This document shows positions 7,373 through 16,253 of a stretch of DNA of 42,952 nt, one piece after another. The DNA is taken from the NCBI RefSeq assembly GCF_002592005.1, contig NZ_NVQF01000051.1, positions 1-42,952 on the forward strand, given 5' to 3'. The DNA is from Mycolicibacterium palauense (GTDB lineage: Bacteria; Actinomycetota; Actinomycetes; Mycobacteriales; Mycobacteriaceae). The position numbers and the translations under genes are program-made. The number at the start of each line of letters is the position of its first letter. Positions within the stretch are counted from its first letter, which is position 1. The notes beneath the pieces were generated by a model. It ran no database searches and had not been told where the DNA came from. It worked only from the letters and a program-made list of their open reading frames with translations.

Positions 7373-8518
7373 ATGGCTGAAGCCGTGATTGTCGAGGCGG
7401 TGCGGTCACCCGTCGGAAAGCGCAACGGCGGACTGTCGGGGGTGCATCCGGCCGAGCTGTCGGCCCAGGTGCTCAACGCCCTGGTCGGACGGGCCGGGGT
7501 GGACCCCGGGCTGGTCGACGACGTCATCTGGGGATGCGTCATGCAGGCCGGTGAGCAGGCCCTCGACATCGCCCGCACCGCGCTGCTCACCGCCGACTGG
7601 CCCGAGACCGTGCCCGGGGTGACCGTGGACCGCCAGTGCGGCTCCAGCCAGCAGTCGGTGAACTTCGCCGCGGCCGGCGTGATCGCCGGGCACTACGACG
7701 TCGTGGTGGCCGGCGGTGTCGAGTCGATGTCGCGCACACCGATGGGCTCCTCGCTGGCCAACGGCGGCAACCCGTATCCGCCGGCGTTCAAGGCCCGCTA
7801 CGACAGGACCCCCAACCAGGGCATCGGCGCGGAGATGATGGCCACCAAGTGGGAGCTGTCGCGCACCGCACTCGACGAGTTCTCCCTGGCCTCACACGAG
7901 AAGGCCGCCGCCGCACAGGATTCCGGCGCCTTCGAGGATCAGATCGCGGCCATCACCGACCAGGACGGCAACCCCGTGCTCAAGGACGAGGGCATCCGTC
8001 GCGGTGGCACGGTGGAGTCCATGGCCGGGCTCAAGCCGGCGTTCAAGGAGGACGGCGTGATCCACGCCGGCAACTCCTCGCAGATCTCCGACGGCTCGGC
8101 GGCGCTGCTGTTCATGTCGGCGGAGAAGGCGAACTCGTTGGGACTCAAGCCGATCGCCCGCGTGCACACCGCCACGCTGGCCGGTGCCGATCCGGTGATG
8201 ATGCTTTCGGCCCCCATTCCGGCCACCCAGAAGGCCCTGGCCAAGTCCGGTCTGAGCCTCGACGACATCGGGGTGTTCGAGGTCAACGAGGCCTTCGCCC
8301 CCGTGCCGATGGCCTGGCTCAAGGAGATCGGCGCCGACGAGAAGAAGCTCAACCCCAACGGCGGGGCCATCGCGCTGGGTCACCCGCTCGGCGGTTCCGG
8401 GGCCCGGATCATGACCACGCTGCTTTATCACATGCGTGACAAGGGGATTCAGTACGGTCTGCAGACCATGTGCGAGGGCGGTGGCCAGGCCAACGCGACC
8501 ATCCTCGAACTGCTGTGA
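7373..8518 (+). CDS. acetyl-CoA acetyltransferase / 3-ketoacyl-CoA thiolase
   Basis: A full-length 381-residue thiolase. The nucleophilic Cys89 sits in DRQCGSSQQ; His337 in GGAIALGHPLGGSGAR and Cys367 in MCEGGGQAN complete the catalytic set. It cleaves 3-ketoacyl-CoA with CoA to acetyl-CoA and a shortened acyl-CoA, or runs in reverse. The opening VIVEAVRSPVGKRNGGLSG resembles the FadA5 steroid thiolase type, but the substrate cannot be fixed by reading. A GAGAGGAG ribosome site precedes ATG 7373. TGA overlaps the crotonase GTG (GTGA), so the two beta-oxidation genes are coupled. M. tuberculosis has only a short remnant (Rv1135A, from memory) at the matching place. Confidence 0.92.
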   Translation: MAEAVIVEAVRSPVGKRNGGLSGVHPAELSAQVLNALVGRAGVDPGLVDDVIWGCVMQAGEQALDIARTALLTADWPETVPGVTVDRQCGSSQQSVNFAAAGVIAGHYDVVVAGGVESMSRTPMGSSLANGGNPYPPAFKARYDRTPNQGIGAEMMATKWELSRTALDEFSLASHEKAAAAQDSGAFEDQIAAITDQDGNPVLKDEGIRRGGTVESMAGLKPAFKEDGVIHAGNSSQISDGSAALLFMSAEKANSLGLKPIARVHTATLAGADPVMMLSAPIPATQKALAKSGLSLDDIGVFEVNEAFAPVPMAWLKEIGADEKKLNPNGGAIALGHPLGGSGARIMTTLLYHMRDKGIQYGLQTMCEGGGQANATILELL

Positions 8519-9321
8519 CGACGGCCGACCCGTCGGCCGGGCCCGCCGCTCTCACCGAGCGGCGGGCCAACGTCCTGATCATCACGATCAACCGGCCCGA
8601 GGCCCGCAACGCGGTCAACGCCGCGGTGTCCACGGCGCTGGGTGACGCGCTGCAGCAGGCGCAGGACGACCCCGAGGTGCGTGCCGTGGTACTCACCGGG
8701 GCCGGCGACCGGTCCTTTTGTGCCGGTGCCGATCTCAAGGCCATCGCCCGGCGCGAGAACCTCTTCCACCCGGAGCACCCGGAGTGGGGGTTCGCCGGCT
8801 ATGTGCGCCACTTCATCGACAAGCCGACGATCGCGGCGGTCAACGGCACGGCGCTGGGCGGCGGCACCGAACTGGCACTGGCCAGCGATCTCGTCGTCGC
8901 CGAGGAACGTGCCCAGTTCGGGCTGCCGGAGGTCAAGCGCGGGCTGCTCGCCGCGGCCGGCGGGGTGTTCCGCATCGTCGACCAGCTGCCCCGCAAGGTC
9001 GGTCTGGAGCTGATGCTCACCGGCGAACCGATGACCGCGGCCGACGCGCTGCGTTGGGGGCTGATCAACCGGGTGGTCGCCGACGGCACGGTCCTCGGCG
9101 AGGCCCTGGAGCTGGCCGAGGTCATCACCGCCAACGCCCCGCTGGCGGTGCAGGCCAGCAAGCGGGTCGCCTACGGGGCCGACGGCGGCGTGGTGCCCGG
9201 CGACGATCCGGGCTGGGACCGCACCAACCGGGAGATCGTGGCGCTGCTGCGTTCCGAGGACGCCAAGGAGGGGCCGCGGGCCTTCGCCGAGAAGCGTCAG
9301 CCGGTCTGGCGGGCGCGGTAG
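8515..9321 (+). CDS. enoyl-CoA hydratase (crotonase family)
   Basis: A 268-residue crotonase. The oxyanion-hole segments are FCAGADLKA and NGTALGGGTEL. Both catalytic glutamates of true hydratases are in place: Glu in GGGTEL and Glu in FGLPEVKRG. The predicted reaction is hydration of trans-2-enoyl-CoA to 3-hydroxyacyl-CoA, fitting the coupled thiolase upstream. GTG 8515 is chosen because it overlaps the thiolase stop (GTGA) and begins just before the conserved NVLIITINRPEARNAVN strand. It converges with the fasciclin gene, 20 bp away. Confidence 0.9.
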   Translation: MTTADPSAGPAALTERRANVLIITINRPEARNAVNAAVSTALGDALQQAQDDPEVRAVVLTGAGDRSFCAGADLKAIARRENLFHPEHPEWGFAGYVRHFIDKPTIAAVNGTALGGGTELALASDLVVAEERAQFGLPEVKRGLLAAAGGVFRIVDQLPRKVGLELMLTGEPMTAADALRWGLINRVVADGTVLGEALELAEVITANAPLAVQASKRVAYGADGGVVPGDDPGWDRTNREIVALLRSEDAKEGPRAFAEKRQPVWRAR

Positions 9322-9341
9322 GCGGGCACGGTAGGCCCCGT

Positions 9342-10148
9342 CTACCCGGTGGCCGCTTCGGTCGGGGTGGCCTGCGGGGCCTCGGCCTCGCCGGGGGTGG
9401 TCGCGGTGACCGGCGGCGTCGAGGTCTCCTCGGGAGCAGCCTCGGCGGGAGCGGTCTCGGTGGTCTCCGAGGTGGTCTCCGAGGTGGTCTCGGTCGGCGA
9501 CGTGGTCGTCGTCGCGTCGCCCGGCAGCGCGTCGGCGGGGTTGAGCACCGTGTCGATCATGTAGATCTTGGCGCCGCGGGCGGTGATGCCGCCGCACACG
9601 ACCTTGGCCACGTCGTCGACCTTGATGTCGCCGCCCTTGCCGGTGACGGTGAGCTGAGCGCCCTGCTGCGAGGTCAGCTTGCCGTGGATGTCGTCGGGGC
9701 CCAGATAGCCCAGCGCCATGTGGTAGTACAGCACGTCGGTCAGCTCGGCGGCGTTGCTCTTCAGTGCCGCCAGCTCGGCGGGCTCCAGCTTGGCGAACGC
9801 GGCGTCAGTGGGGGCGAACACGTTGTAGGGGCCGCCGTCGAGCACGCCGACCAGGTTCACCTCCGGGTTGAGCTGCCCGGACAGCGCGGCGCTGAAGGTG
9901 CTCAGATCGGGGTTGCTGGCGATGGCCGCCGACGCGGTCTGCTGGGCCATCCCCTTGAAGGAACCCGCCCCCGAGGGCACCTGCTCCTTGTAGGCGTCAC
10001 AGCCGGGGCCCTGCGGATCGGGCACATCGGCCACCGGGACCGGCAGGGGGGTCGGATCGTCGGCGTAGGCGTTGATCGCCGTGGGAATGGAGAGGGCGAT
10101 CGCGGCCACCGCCGCGGCGGCCCCTAGGGTCTTCGTGCGGATCGTCAC
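9342..10148 (-). CDS. secreted fasciclin-domain protein, MPT70/MPT83-like
   Basis: A 268-residue exported protein. It has a Sec signal peptide (KTLGAAAAVAAIALSIPTA, cleavage near AYA) and then one FAS1 domain. The PGCDAYKEQVP and ALSGQLNPEVNLV stretches closely follow MPT70. FAS1 hallmarks are NVFAPTDAAFAKL, the YYH box and the second conserved box KIYMIDTVLNP. A Cys near the start and one in VVCGG match the MPT70 disulfide pair. Unlike MPT70 it has an extra 55-residue tail rich in Thr, Glu and Pro with SETT repeats, perhaps a wall-spanning or glycosylated linker. No lipobox is seen. The GTG start is fixed by GAGAGGAG 5-6 bases upstream and by the signal peptide. Confidence 0.88.
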   Translation of the reverse strand: MTIRTKTLGAAAAVAAIALSIPTAINAYADDPTPLPVPVADVPDPQGPGCDAYKEQVPSGAGSFKGMAQQTASAAIASNPDLSTFSAALSGQLNPEVNLVGVLDGGPYNVFAPTDAAFAKLEPAELAALKSNAAELTDVLYYHMALGYLGPDDIHGKLTSQQGAQLTVTGKGGDIKVDDVAKVVCGGITARGAKIYMIDTVLNPADALPGDATTTTSPTETTSETTSETTETAPAEAAPEETSTPPVTATTPGEAEAPQATPTEAATG

Positions 10149-10381
10149 ATCGGCTCCTCTCGCCTCGTTCTCGTCGGGCCGTCGTCGGCCGTCACCCGCA
10201 AAATGCGTCATCCGGTCGGCGAGACGCCGCACGTCGAACGGGTCAAGCCATCGCAAATCGTACGGGGGAGCTGCTCCGGCTTTCAAAAACCCCTGATCAG
10301 GGCGTCCCCGTGCGCGACGATTCCGGGTGATTCGCGCGGTGCCGCGCCGCAACGTGCCCCGGCGGCTCTACGATGACGGCC

Positions 10382-10906
10382 ATGCCTGAGCCACTGCTGC
10401 TATCCGTGCAGGGGCGCGGCCCCCAACTGCATCCCGACGCGTGGGTGGCGCCCAATGCCAGTCTCATCGGTCCCATCAGCCTCGGCGCCAAGGCCAGTGT
10501 GTGGTACTCGGCGACACTGCGGGCCGAGGCCGAGCCCATCGAGATCGGCGCCGGATCCAACATCCAGGACGGCTGCACCGTGCACTGCGACCCGGGCTTC
10601 CCCGTCGCCGTCGGGACCGACGTCACCGTCGGGCACAACGCGGTGCTGCACGGGTGCACCATCGGCGACGGCGTCCTCATCGGGATGGGCGCCGTGGTGC
10701 TCAACGGCGCACGCATCGGGGCGGGCTCGCTGGTCGCGGCCGGTGCGGTGGTGCCGCAGGGGATGGACGTGCCGCCGCGCTCCCTGGTCGCCGGGGTCCC
10801 GGGCCGGATCCGTCGCGAGCTCCTCGACGACGAGGTCACCGGGAACCGGCACAACGCCGTCGTGTACCAGCACCTCATCGACGTCCACCGCAACGCTGTG
10901 TCGTAG
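10382..10906 (+). CDS. gamma-class carbonic anhydrase-like protein
   Basis: A 174-residue left-handed beta-helix protein with hexapeptide repeats. The three metal-ligand histidines of gamma-carbonic anhydrases are present at 68 (CTVHCD), 85 (TVGHNA) and 90 (VLHGC). The likely activity is reversible CO2 hydration as a trimer with metal at subunit interfaces, although many bacterial members of this family show weak activity. ATG 10382 is preferred over ATG 10373 because TACGAT (10369-10374) lies exactly 7 nt before it, as in leaderless messages. It is read divergently from the fasciclin gene. Confidence 0.85.
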   Translation: MPEPLLLSVQGRGPQLHPDAWVAPNASLIGPISLGAKASVWYSATLRAEAEPIEIGAGSNIQDGCTVHCDPGFPVAVGTDVTVGHNAVLHGCTIGDGVLIGMGAVVLNGARIGAGSLVAAGAVVPQGMDVPPRSLVAGVPGRIRRELLDDEVTGNRHNAVVYQHLIDVHRNAVS

Positions 10907-10911
10907 AGCAC

Positions 10912-10937
10912 ATTTGGCGACCGCACCCGAGCCAAAT
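10912..10937. other. ATTTGGC inverted repeat between genes
   Basis: ATTTGGC (10912-10918) and GCCAAAT (10931-10937) are perfect 7-bp arms around a 12-nt spacer, just after the carbonic anhydrase stop and 27 bp before the next start. It could be a terminator stem or an operator for the epimerase-like gene; there is no T-tract. Confidence 0.4.
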
Positions 10938-10963
10938 CCCGCCCCCGCGGGTAACCCCCTACG

Positions 10964-12112
10964 GTGAAACCGAAGCGCATCCTGGTCACCGGGGCCACCG
11001 GCTATGTCGGCTCGAGGCTGGTCACGGCCCTGCTGGCCCGCGGACACGACGTCGTCGTCACGAGCCGCAACCCGGAGAAACTCGCCCGATTCGGCTGGTT
11101 CGACGCGGTGCGTCCCGTCGCACTGGACGTCAACGACCCGGACTCGGCGCCCGCGGCGTTCGCCACGGCCGGCCGCATCGACGTCGTGTACTACCTGGTG
11201 CACGGGATCGGTGAGCCGGGCTTCCGGGACCGCGACAACGCCGCGGCGGCCGACCTGGCGGCCGCGGCCCGCGACGCCGGGGTGGCGCGCATCGTCTACC
11301 TCGGCGGATTCGTGCCCGCCGAGCCGGACCTCTCCGAGCACCTGGCCGGTCGGGCCGAGGTCGCCGGGGCGCTGCGCGTCGAGGGCGGCCCCGAGGTGGT
11401 CTGGCTGGGCGCGGCGATGATCATCGGCGCGGGCTCGACGTCGTTCGAGATGCTGCGCTACGTCGGGGACCGGTTTCCGCTGGTACCCAAGCCGCGCTGG
11501 GCCGCCAACGCGATGGACCCCATCTCCATCCGCGACGTCCTCTACTACCTGGTCGCCGCCGCGGACCCCGACGCCGTGCCGGCCGGCTCCTACGACATCA
11601 CCGGGCCCGAAACCACCACCTACGGCGACCTGCTGACCCGCTACGCGCGCCTGGCGGGGCGGTGGCAGACCGGCCTGCCCGTCCGCGGCGTCGACACCTC
11701 GGTGTTCTCCCGGCTCAGCGCCGTGATGCTGCCCGTGCCCGGCGGGCTCGCCGCCGACCTGGTGTCCTCCCTGGACCACCCGATGCGGGCCTCCGACCGC
11801 CGGCTGCGCGATCTGGTGCCCGATCCGCCCGGCGGCCTCACCACCCTCGACGAGGCGATCACGGCCTCGTTGTGCGACGAGCGTCCGGCCCCGGTGCACC
11901 TGCTCACCGATGCGCACCACCTCGCCGACACCGATGCGACGTGGGCCGGCGGGGACGTGCTGCGGATCCAGCGGGTGGCCGACTCGCTGGTGCCCGCGGC
12001 GGCCGGCCCGGCGTTGCGGATGTTCTCCCTGCTGCCCAAGCCGGTCGCCGGGGTGGTGCGCACCGGCCTGGACGCCGCCGTGTCGCTGTTGCCGAGGGTG
12101 CACGGCCCGTGA
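10964..12112 (+). CDS. NAD(P)-binding epimerase/NmrA-like protein
   Basis: A 382-residue protein with an N-terminal extended-SDR Rossmann fold: TGATGYVG at about 9-16, SRNPEKLARFGW, then VYYLVHGIG and IVYLGGFVP. The catalytic YxxxK is not obvious, so it may be a binding or atypical reductase protein. The C-terminal 120 residues are outside the SDR core and end in a hydrophobic stretch (GPALRMFSLLPKPVAGVVRTGLDAAVSLL). The start is GTG 10964, at the conserved KRILVTGATG strand. Its stop overlaps the next gene's GTG (GTGA), so it forms a two-gene operon with the CPBP protease. Substrate unknown. Confidence 0.75.
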   Translation: MKPKRILVTGATGYVGSRLVTALLARGHDVVVTSRNPEKLARFGWFDAVRPVALDVNDPDSAPAAFATAGRIDVVYYLVHGIGEPGFRDRDNAAAADLAAAARDAGVARIVYLGGFVPAEPDLSEHLAGRAEVAGALRVEGGPEVVWLGAAMIIGAGSTSFEMLRYVGDRFPLVPKPRWAANAMDPISIRDVLYYLVAAADPDAVPAGSYDITGPETTTYGDLLTRYARLAGRWQTGLPVRGVDTSVFSRLSAVMLPVPGGLAADLVSSLDHPMRASDRRLRDLVPDPPGGLTTLDEAITASLCDERPAPVHLLTDAHHLADTDATWAGGDVLRIQRVADSLVPAAAGPALRMFSLLPKPVAGVVRTGLDAAVSLLPRVHGP

Positions 12113-12816
12113 CCGAGCCGACCGGCCTGCGCGACGAGGTCGTCGCGGTGCTCACCAACGTCGCGGCCCATCGCCCGGAGCCGCGCCCGGTGGTGCGCCG
12201 CCGCCGGGTGACGGTGGCGGTCGTCCTGGTGCTGGGGGCGGTTCTGCTCGGGGTGTCGCTCACCCGCTCACCGGGCGATCCCAGCTTCTACTGGCTCACC
12301 TTCGCCCTGGCCGCGGTGTGGGCCCTCGGCGCGTTCGTCTCGGGCCCGCTGCACCTGGGCAGCATCGACTGGCGGGGCCGGCGCCTGCGGCCCGTGGTCT
12401 CCGGTGCCCTGATCGGACTGGCGCTGGGGCTGGTGTTCGTGGTGGGTGGGCTGATCGTGCGGGAGATCGACCCGCTGGTCGAGCCCGTCACCCGGGTCCT
12501 GGTGTTCGCCACCCAGGGCAGCCTGCCGTTGGTGGTGGTGATCACCCTGGTCAACGGTGTCGCCGAGGAGTTGTTCTTCCGTGGGGCCCTCTACAGCGCG
12601 CTGCAGGACCATCACCCGGCGCTGATCTCGACGCTGCTGTACGTCGTGACGACCACCGCCACCGGCAACCCGATGCTGGGGTTCGCCGCGATCATCCTCG
12701 GCACGGTGTGCGCCCTGGAGCGCCGGGCCACCGGCGGCGTGCTGGCACCGGTGCTGACCCACCTGGTGTGGGGGCTGATCATGGTGCTGGTGCTGCCGCC
12801 GGTGTTCGGCGTCTAG
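12109..12816 (+). CDS. CPBP-family intramembrane glutamic protease
   Basis: A 235-residue membrane protein with about six TM helices and the CPBP/ABI (Rce1-like) motifs: EExxxR as E153-E154-LFF-R158, and the distal His218 in APVLTHLVWG. The family includes CAAX-type endopeptidases and bacteriocin-immunity proteins that act inside the membrane. An Arg-rich cytoplasmic N-terminus (RPVVRRRRV) precedes the first helix. GTG 12109 overlaps the epimerase-like stop. The target is unknown. It converges with an MFS gene, whose stop is 19 bp away. Confidence 0.82.
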   Translation: MTEPTGLRDEVVAVLTNVAAHRPEPRPVVRRRRVTVAVVLVLGAVLLGVSLTRSPGDPSFYWLTFALAAVWALGAFVSGPLHLGSIDWRGRRLRPVVSGALIGLALGLVFVVGGLIVREIDPLVEPVTRVLVFATQGSLPLVVVITLVNGVAEELFFRGALYSALQDHHPALISTLLYVVTTTATGNPMLGFAAIILGTVCALERRATGGVLAPVLTHLVWGLIMVLVLPPVFGV

Positions 12817-12835
12817 GGTGCCCCGACGCGTGCGG

Positions 12836-14125
12836 CTACCGCAGTGGATGGGCGATCTCGTCGCGCGGCATCCGCGCGGCCAGTACCGCGATCCCCGCCA
12901 GCGCCACCGGAACCACGCCGGCGACGGTGAAGATCGCCTGGATGGACACCACCTTGGACAACGGCCCGGCGATCGCCATCGACACCGGCAGGAACACCAG
13001 TGAGACAAAGAAATCCAGGCTGGAGATGCGCCCCAGCATGGCCGGCGGCACCCGGCGCTGCAGCAGCGTTCCCCAGATGACCGAAGCGGCGCCGTCGGTC
13101 ACGCCGACGGCGAAGCCGGCGACGAGCATCAGCACGAACGAGTGCGTCCAGCCGATCACCACCAGGGGCAGCGCGCCGGCGCCCCACATCACCAGCATCA
13201 CCGTCAGGTAGCGGCGCGGCAGCCGTCCCGACGACACCGCCAGTGCGCCGATCGCTCCGCCGAAACCGAAGGCCGCCAGCACGAACCCGAAGACCCGGGC
13301 GCCGTGGTCGAAGCGCGCCGCGGTGAGGAAGGACAACAGCACCTCCATCGGCCCCAGCAGCACCAGCACGAACAGGCTGGCGAACAGCAGCGTCCACAGC
13401 AGCCACGGCGTACGCACCATGAACAGGAAACCGTCGCGCAGGTCGGCCAACGGATGCGGCCGGTGCGGGGGTGCGTCGTCGGCGGGACCGCGGACTCCGC
13501 GGGTGGCCACCAGCAGGACCAGCGCCACGGCGAAGAGCCCGGCCACCGTCACCGTCCCCAGCGTCGGGATGGTGAGGCCGACGAGCATGCCGGCAGCGGC
13601 CGGGCCGGTGGCCCGTTGCAGCACCGGGCGCATCACACCCTCGACTCCGTTGGCGGCCAACAGATGTCCGGCGGGCAGGATACGCGGAAGGTAGGCGCTG
13701 TAGGCCGGGAAGAAGAACGCCGCGGCGATCCCCAGCACGGTCGCGGCCACCGCCACGTGCCAGACCTGCAGGCGGTCGGTCAGCCCCAGCAGGGCCACCG
13801 ACGCGACGGCCGCGACGTTCACCGCCTCCACCGCCAGGATGATGCCCCGCTGCCCGAGCCGGTCGGCGGTGATGCCGCCCACCAGGACGAACGCCACCAG
13901 GCCGACACTCAGGCAGGTCGCCACCAGCGACAGCGCCGCGGGGTCGTTGTTCAGACTGATCACCTGCAGGGCCATCGTGACCGTCCACATGCCCTCGGCG
14001 AAGACGGAGACGGCCACCGCGGTGATCAGCAGCCGGTACTCGCGGAACCGGAACGGGGCGAGCACGCGCCAGCCGGCGGCGCGGTCGTCCTCCGCGTCCG
14101 GCTGCCCGTCGAGATGCGTGTGCAT
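12836..14125 (-). CDS. MFS transporter (EntS/MFS_3-like exporter)
   Basis: A 429-residue major facilitator with about twelve TM helices. The motif-A-like loop GGITADRLGQRG lies between helices 2 and 3; the central cytoplasmic loop is ATRGVRGPADDAPPHRPHPLAD followed by LRDGFLFM, typical of the MFS_3/EntS group of small-molecule or siderophore exporters. The second half repeats the pattern (SSGRLPRRYLTV). ATG 14125 starts MHTHLDGQ; an open frame runs further upstream, but the added sequence is Pro/Arg-rich and overlaps the crotonase stop. Substrate unknown. Confidence 0.85.
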   Translation of the reverse strand: MHTHLDGQPDAEDDRAAGWRVLAPFRFREYRLLITAVAVSVFAEGMWTVTMALQVISLNNDPAALSLVATCLSVGLVAFVLVGGITADRLGQRGIILAVEAVNVAAVASVALLGLTDRLQVWHVAVAATVLGIAAAFFFPAYSAYLPRILPAGHLLAANGVEGVMRPVLQRATGPAAAGMLVGLTIPTLGTVTVAGLFAVALVLLVATRGVRGPADDAPPHRPHPLADLRDGFLFMVRTPWLLWTLLFASLFVLVLLGPMEVLLSFLTAARFDHGARVFGFVLAAFGFGGAIGALAVSSGRLPRRYLTVMLVMWGAGALPLVVIGWTHSFVLMLVAGFAVGVTDGAASVIWGTLLQRRVPPAMLGRISSLDFFVSLVFLPVSMAIAGPLSKVVSIQAIFTVAGVVPVALAGIAVLAARMPRDEIAHPLR

Positions 14126-14204
14126 ACCCACGATGGTCGCCGGGCTGGCACGTTGGCGTCCAACGATTTTCAGCCGCGTCGCCGGGCGGTGTGGGCGGGC
14201 GGGC

Positions 14205-15035
14205 TCAGGTGTCGCCGAAGGTGGGGGTGCGTCGCTCCTGGAACGCCCGAATGCCCTCGCGGAAGTCGTTGGCCGACAACAGGTCGGTCTGCCCCTCGGT
14301 CTCGCGCGCCAACGCGGCCTCGAACTCGGTGAGGGTGGCCGCGTTGACGGCACGCTTGGTGTTGGTCAGCGAGCGCACCGGTCCCGCGGTGAGGCCGCCG
14401 AGCACGGCGGCGACCTCGGCGTCGAAGCGCTCGGCCGGATACACCGCGCTCACCAGGCCCCAGTCCAGGGCCTCGGCGGCCGAGACACGTTCGGCCAGCA
14501 GTGCCATCCGCATGGCGCGGGCACGGCCGACCGCCGCGGCCACCAGGGCCGAGGCCCCGCCGTCGGGCATCAGGCCGATCTTGGTGAACGCCAACATGAA
14601 GAACGCCTTGTCCGAGGCCAGCACCAGATCGCAGGCCAGCGCCAGCGACACCCCGACGCCGGCGGCCGGGCCGTGCACGGCGGCCACCACCGGCCGCGGC
14701 AGGGCGACGATCGCCCGCACCGCGCGGTTGGCCGCGTGCAGGGTGTCGACCGGATCGGCGGCCCCGCCCGCGGCGCCGGCCCCGATGCCGGCCCCGGAAC
14801 TGAAGCCGCGGCCGGCGCCGCCGAGTCGCACCACCCGCACCCGCGGATCCGTGGCCGCGCGCTCCAGCACGTCGGCCAGGCCCGTCAGCATCGGGGCGGT
14901 CAGCGAGTTCAGGCTCTCCGGTCGGTTCAGGGTCACCGTGAGCAGCCCGTCGGACAGGTCGACCAGCAGCCCGTCGGTCAGCCCTGCGGGCGAGGCATCG
15001 CCGCCGGTCGAGTCGGGGGTCTCCGATGTGCTCAT
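14205..15035 (-). CDS. crotonase-superfamily protein, isomerase-like (EchA10/11-like)
   Basis: A 276-residue crotonase-fold protein. The oxyanion segments are FSSGAGI and HGPAAGVGVSLA. Neither hydratase glutamate is present: Ser replaces the first (GVGVSL) and Phe the second (LAFTKIG). The IGLMPDGGAS segment keeps the Asp typical of enoyl-CoA isomerases of the PaaG type. So it is more likely an isomerase than a hydratase. ATG 15035 is chosen over ATG 15047 because TATGGT (15048-15043 on this strand) lies exactly 7 nt upstream. It is divergent from mcr, as echA10/echA11 are in M. tuberculosis (Rv1141c-Rv1143, from memory). Confidence 0.82.
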   Translation of the reverse strand: MSTSETPDSTGGDASPAGLTDGLLVDLSDGLLTVTLNRPESLNSLTAPMLTGLADVLERAATDPRVRVVRLGGAGRGFSSGAGIGAGAAGGAADPVDTLHAANRAVRAIVALPRPVVAAVHGPAAGVGVSLALACDLVLASDKAFFMLAFTKIGLMPDGGASALVAAAVGRARAMRMALLAERVSAAEALDWGLVSAVYPAERFDAEVAAVLGGLTAGPVRSLTNTKRAVNAATLTEFEAALARETEGQTDLLSANDFREGIRAFQERRTPTFGDT

Positions 15036-15063
15036 GGCAGACACCATAGAAAAGCCCGCACCG

Positions 15064-15096
15064 CGCTAACCGACCCCACCCTCCGGTTGGTTGGCG
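15064..15096. promoter_or_regulatory. inverted repeat in the echA-mcr divergent region
   Basis: CGCTAACCGACC (15064-15075) and GGTTGGTTGGCG (15085-15096) are 12-bp arms with two mismatches around 9 nt. The repeat lies between the divergent starts 15035 and 15149, so a regulator bound here could control both. The GGTTGGTT element resembles the ACCAACC arm before the SDR gene. Confidence 0.45.
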
Positions 15097-15148
15097 CGAG
15101 TTGAGAGGATTTGATCACATCGCAGGCTCACAGGAGAGGTAGGCAACC

Positions 15149-16234
15149 ATGCCCGGACCGCTGCAGGGACTACGCGTCGTCGAGTTGGCCGGTATCGGCC
15201 CGGGTCCGCACGCGGCGATGATCCTGGGTGACCTCGGCGCCGACGTCGTGCGCGTGGAGCGCCCGGCCAAGAGCGCCAACCCGGTCCGGGACGCGATGCT
15301 GCGCAACCGCCGTTCGGTGGCCGCCGACCTCAAGTCCGAGGAGGGCCGCGACCTGGTGCTCCGGCTGATCGCCAAGGCCGACGTGCTGATCGAGGGGTTC
15401 CGCCCCGGGGTGACCGAACGCCTGGGGCTGGGGCCCGAGGACTGCGCCAGGGTCAACGAGCGGCTCATCTACGGGCGCATGACCGGCTGGGGTCAGGACG
15501 GGCCGCGGGCGCTGCAGGCCGGCCACGACATCAACTACATCTCGCTGAACGGCGTGCTGCACGCGATCGGGCGCAAGGGGGAGCGGCCGGTACCCCCGCT
15601 GAACCTGGCCGGCGACTTCGGCGGCGGCTCGATGTTCCTCCTGGTGGGCATCCTCTCCGCGCTCTACGAGCGGCAGACCTCCGGGCGGGGTCAGGTCGTC
15701 GACGCGGCGATGGTCGACGGGTCCAGCGTGCTGATGCAGATGATGTGGGCGTTTCGGGCCAGCGGTATGTGGTCGGACGAGCGCGGGGTCAACATGCTCG
15801 ACACCGGCGCCCCCTACTACGACACCTACGAGTGCGCCGACGGCCGCTACGTGGCGGTGGGCCCCATCGAGCCGCAGTTCTACGCCGCCATGCTGGACGG
15901 GCTCGGCCTGGATCCCGCCGAGCTGCCCGACCAGAACGACAGGGCCGCCTGGCCCGAACTCAAGCGGGTGTTCGCCGACGCGTTCGCCGAGCACGACCGG
16001 GACCACTGGGCGCGGGTGTTCGCCACCTCCGATGCCTGCGTGACGCCGGTGCTCGCGTTCGGCGAGGTGCTCGACGAGCCGCACATCGCCGAGCGCGACA
16101 CCTTCTACGACGCGGGCACCGACGGCCTGCAGCCGCGCCCGGCGCCGCGGTTCTCCCGGAGCGCGCCCGACACCCCGACACCCCCGCGGGTGCCCGGTTC
16201 CGACACCGAGGCGGTCCTGCGGGACTGGGCATAG
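15149..16234 (+). CDS. mcr: alpha-methylacyl-CoA racemase
   Basis: A 361-residue family III CoA-transferase-fold enzyme, very close to M. tuberculosis MCR (Rv1143). It interconverts (R)- and (S)-2-methylacyl-CoA, which is needed before beta-oxidation of methyl-branched acids such as the cholesterol side chain. The catalytic residues fall at exactly the known MCR numbers: His126 (QAGHDINY), Asp156 (NLAGDFGGG) and Glu241 (GPIEPQF). The N-terminus GLRVVELAGIGPGPHAAMILGDLGAD covers the CoA-binding region in two near-identical blocks of the family. AGGAGAGG precedes ATG 15149. It is followed by an SDR and a nitronate monooxygenase on the same strand, each with its own ribosome site. Confidence 0.95.
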   Translation: MPGPLQGLRVVELAGIGPGPHAAMILGDLGADVVRVERPAKSANPVRDAMLRNRRSVAADLKSEEGRDLVLRLIAKADVLIEGFRPGVTERLGLGPEDCARVNERLIYGRMTGWGQDGPRALQAGHDINYISLNGVLHAIGRKGERPVPPLNLAGDFGGGSMFLLVGILSALYERQTSGRGQVVDAAMVDGSSVLMQMMWAFRASGMWSDERGVNMLDTGAPYYDTYECADGRYVAVGPIEPQFYAAMLDGLGLDPAELPDQNDRAAWPELKRVFADAFAEHDRDHWARVFATSDACVTPVLAFGEVLDEPHIAERDTFYDAGTDGLQPRPAPRFSRSAPDTPTPPRVPGSDTEAVLRDWA

Positions 16235-16253
16235 CCGGGGTACACCCCACCGG

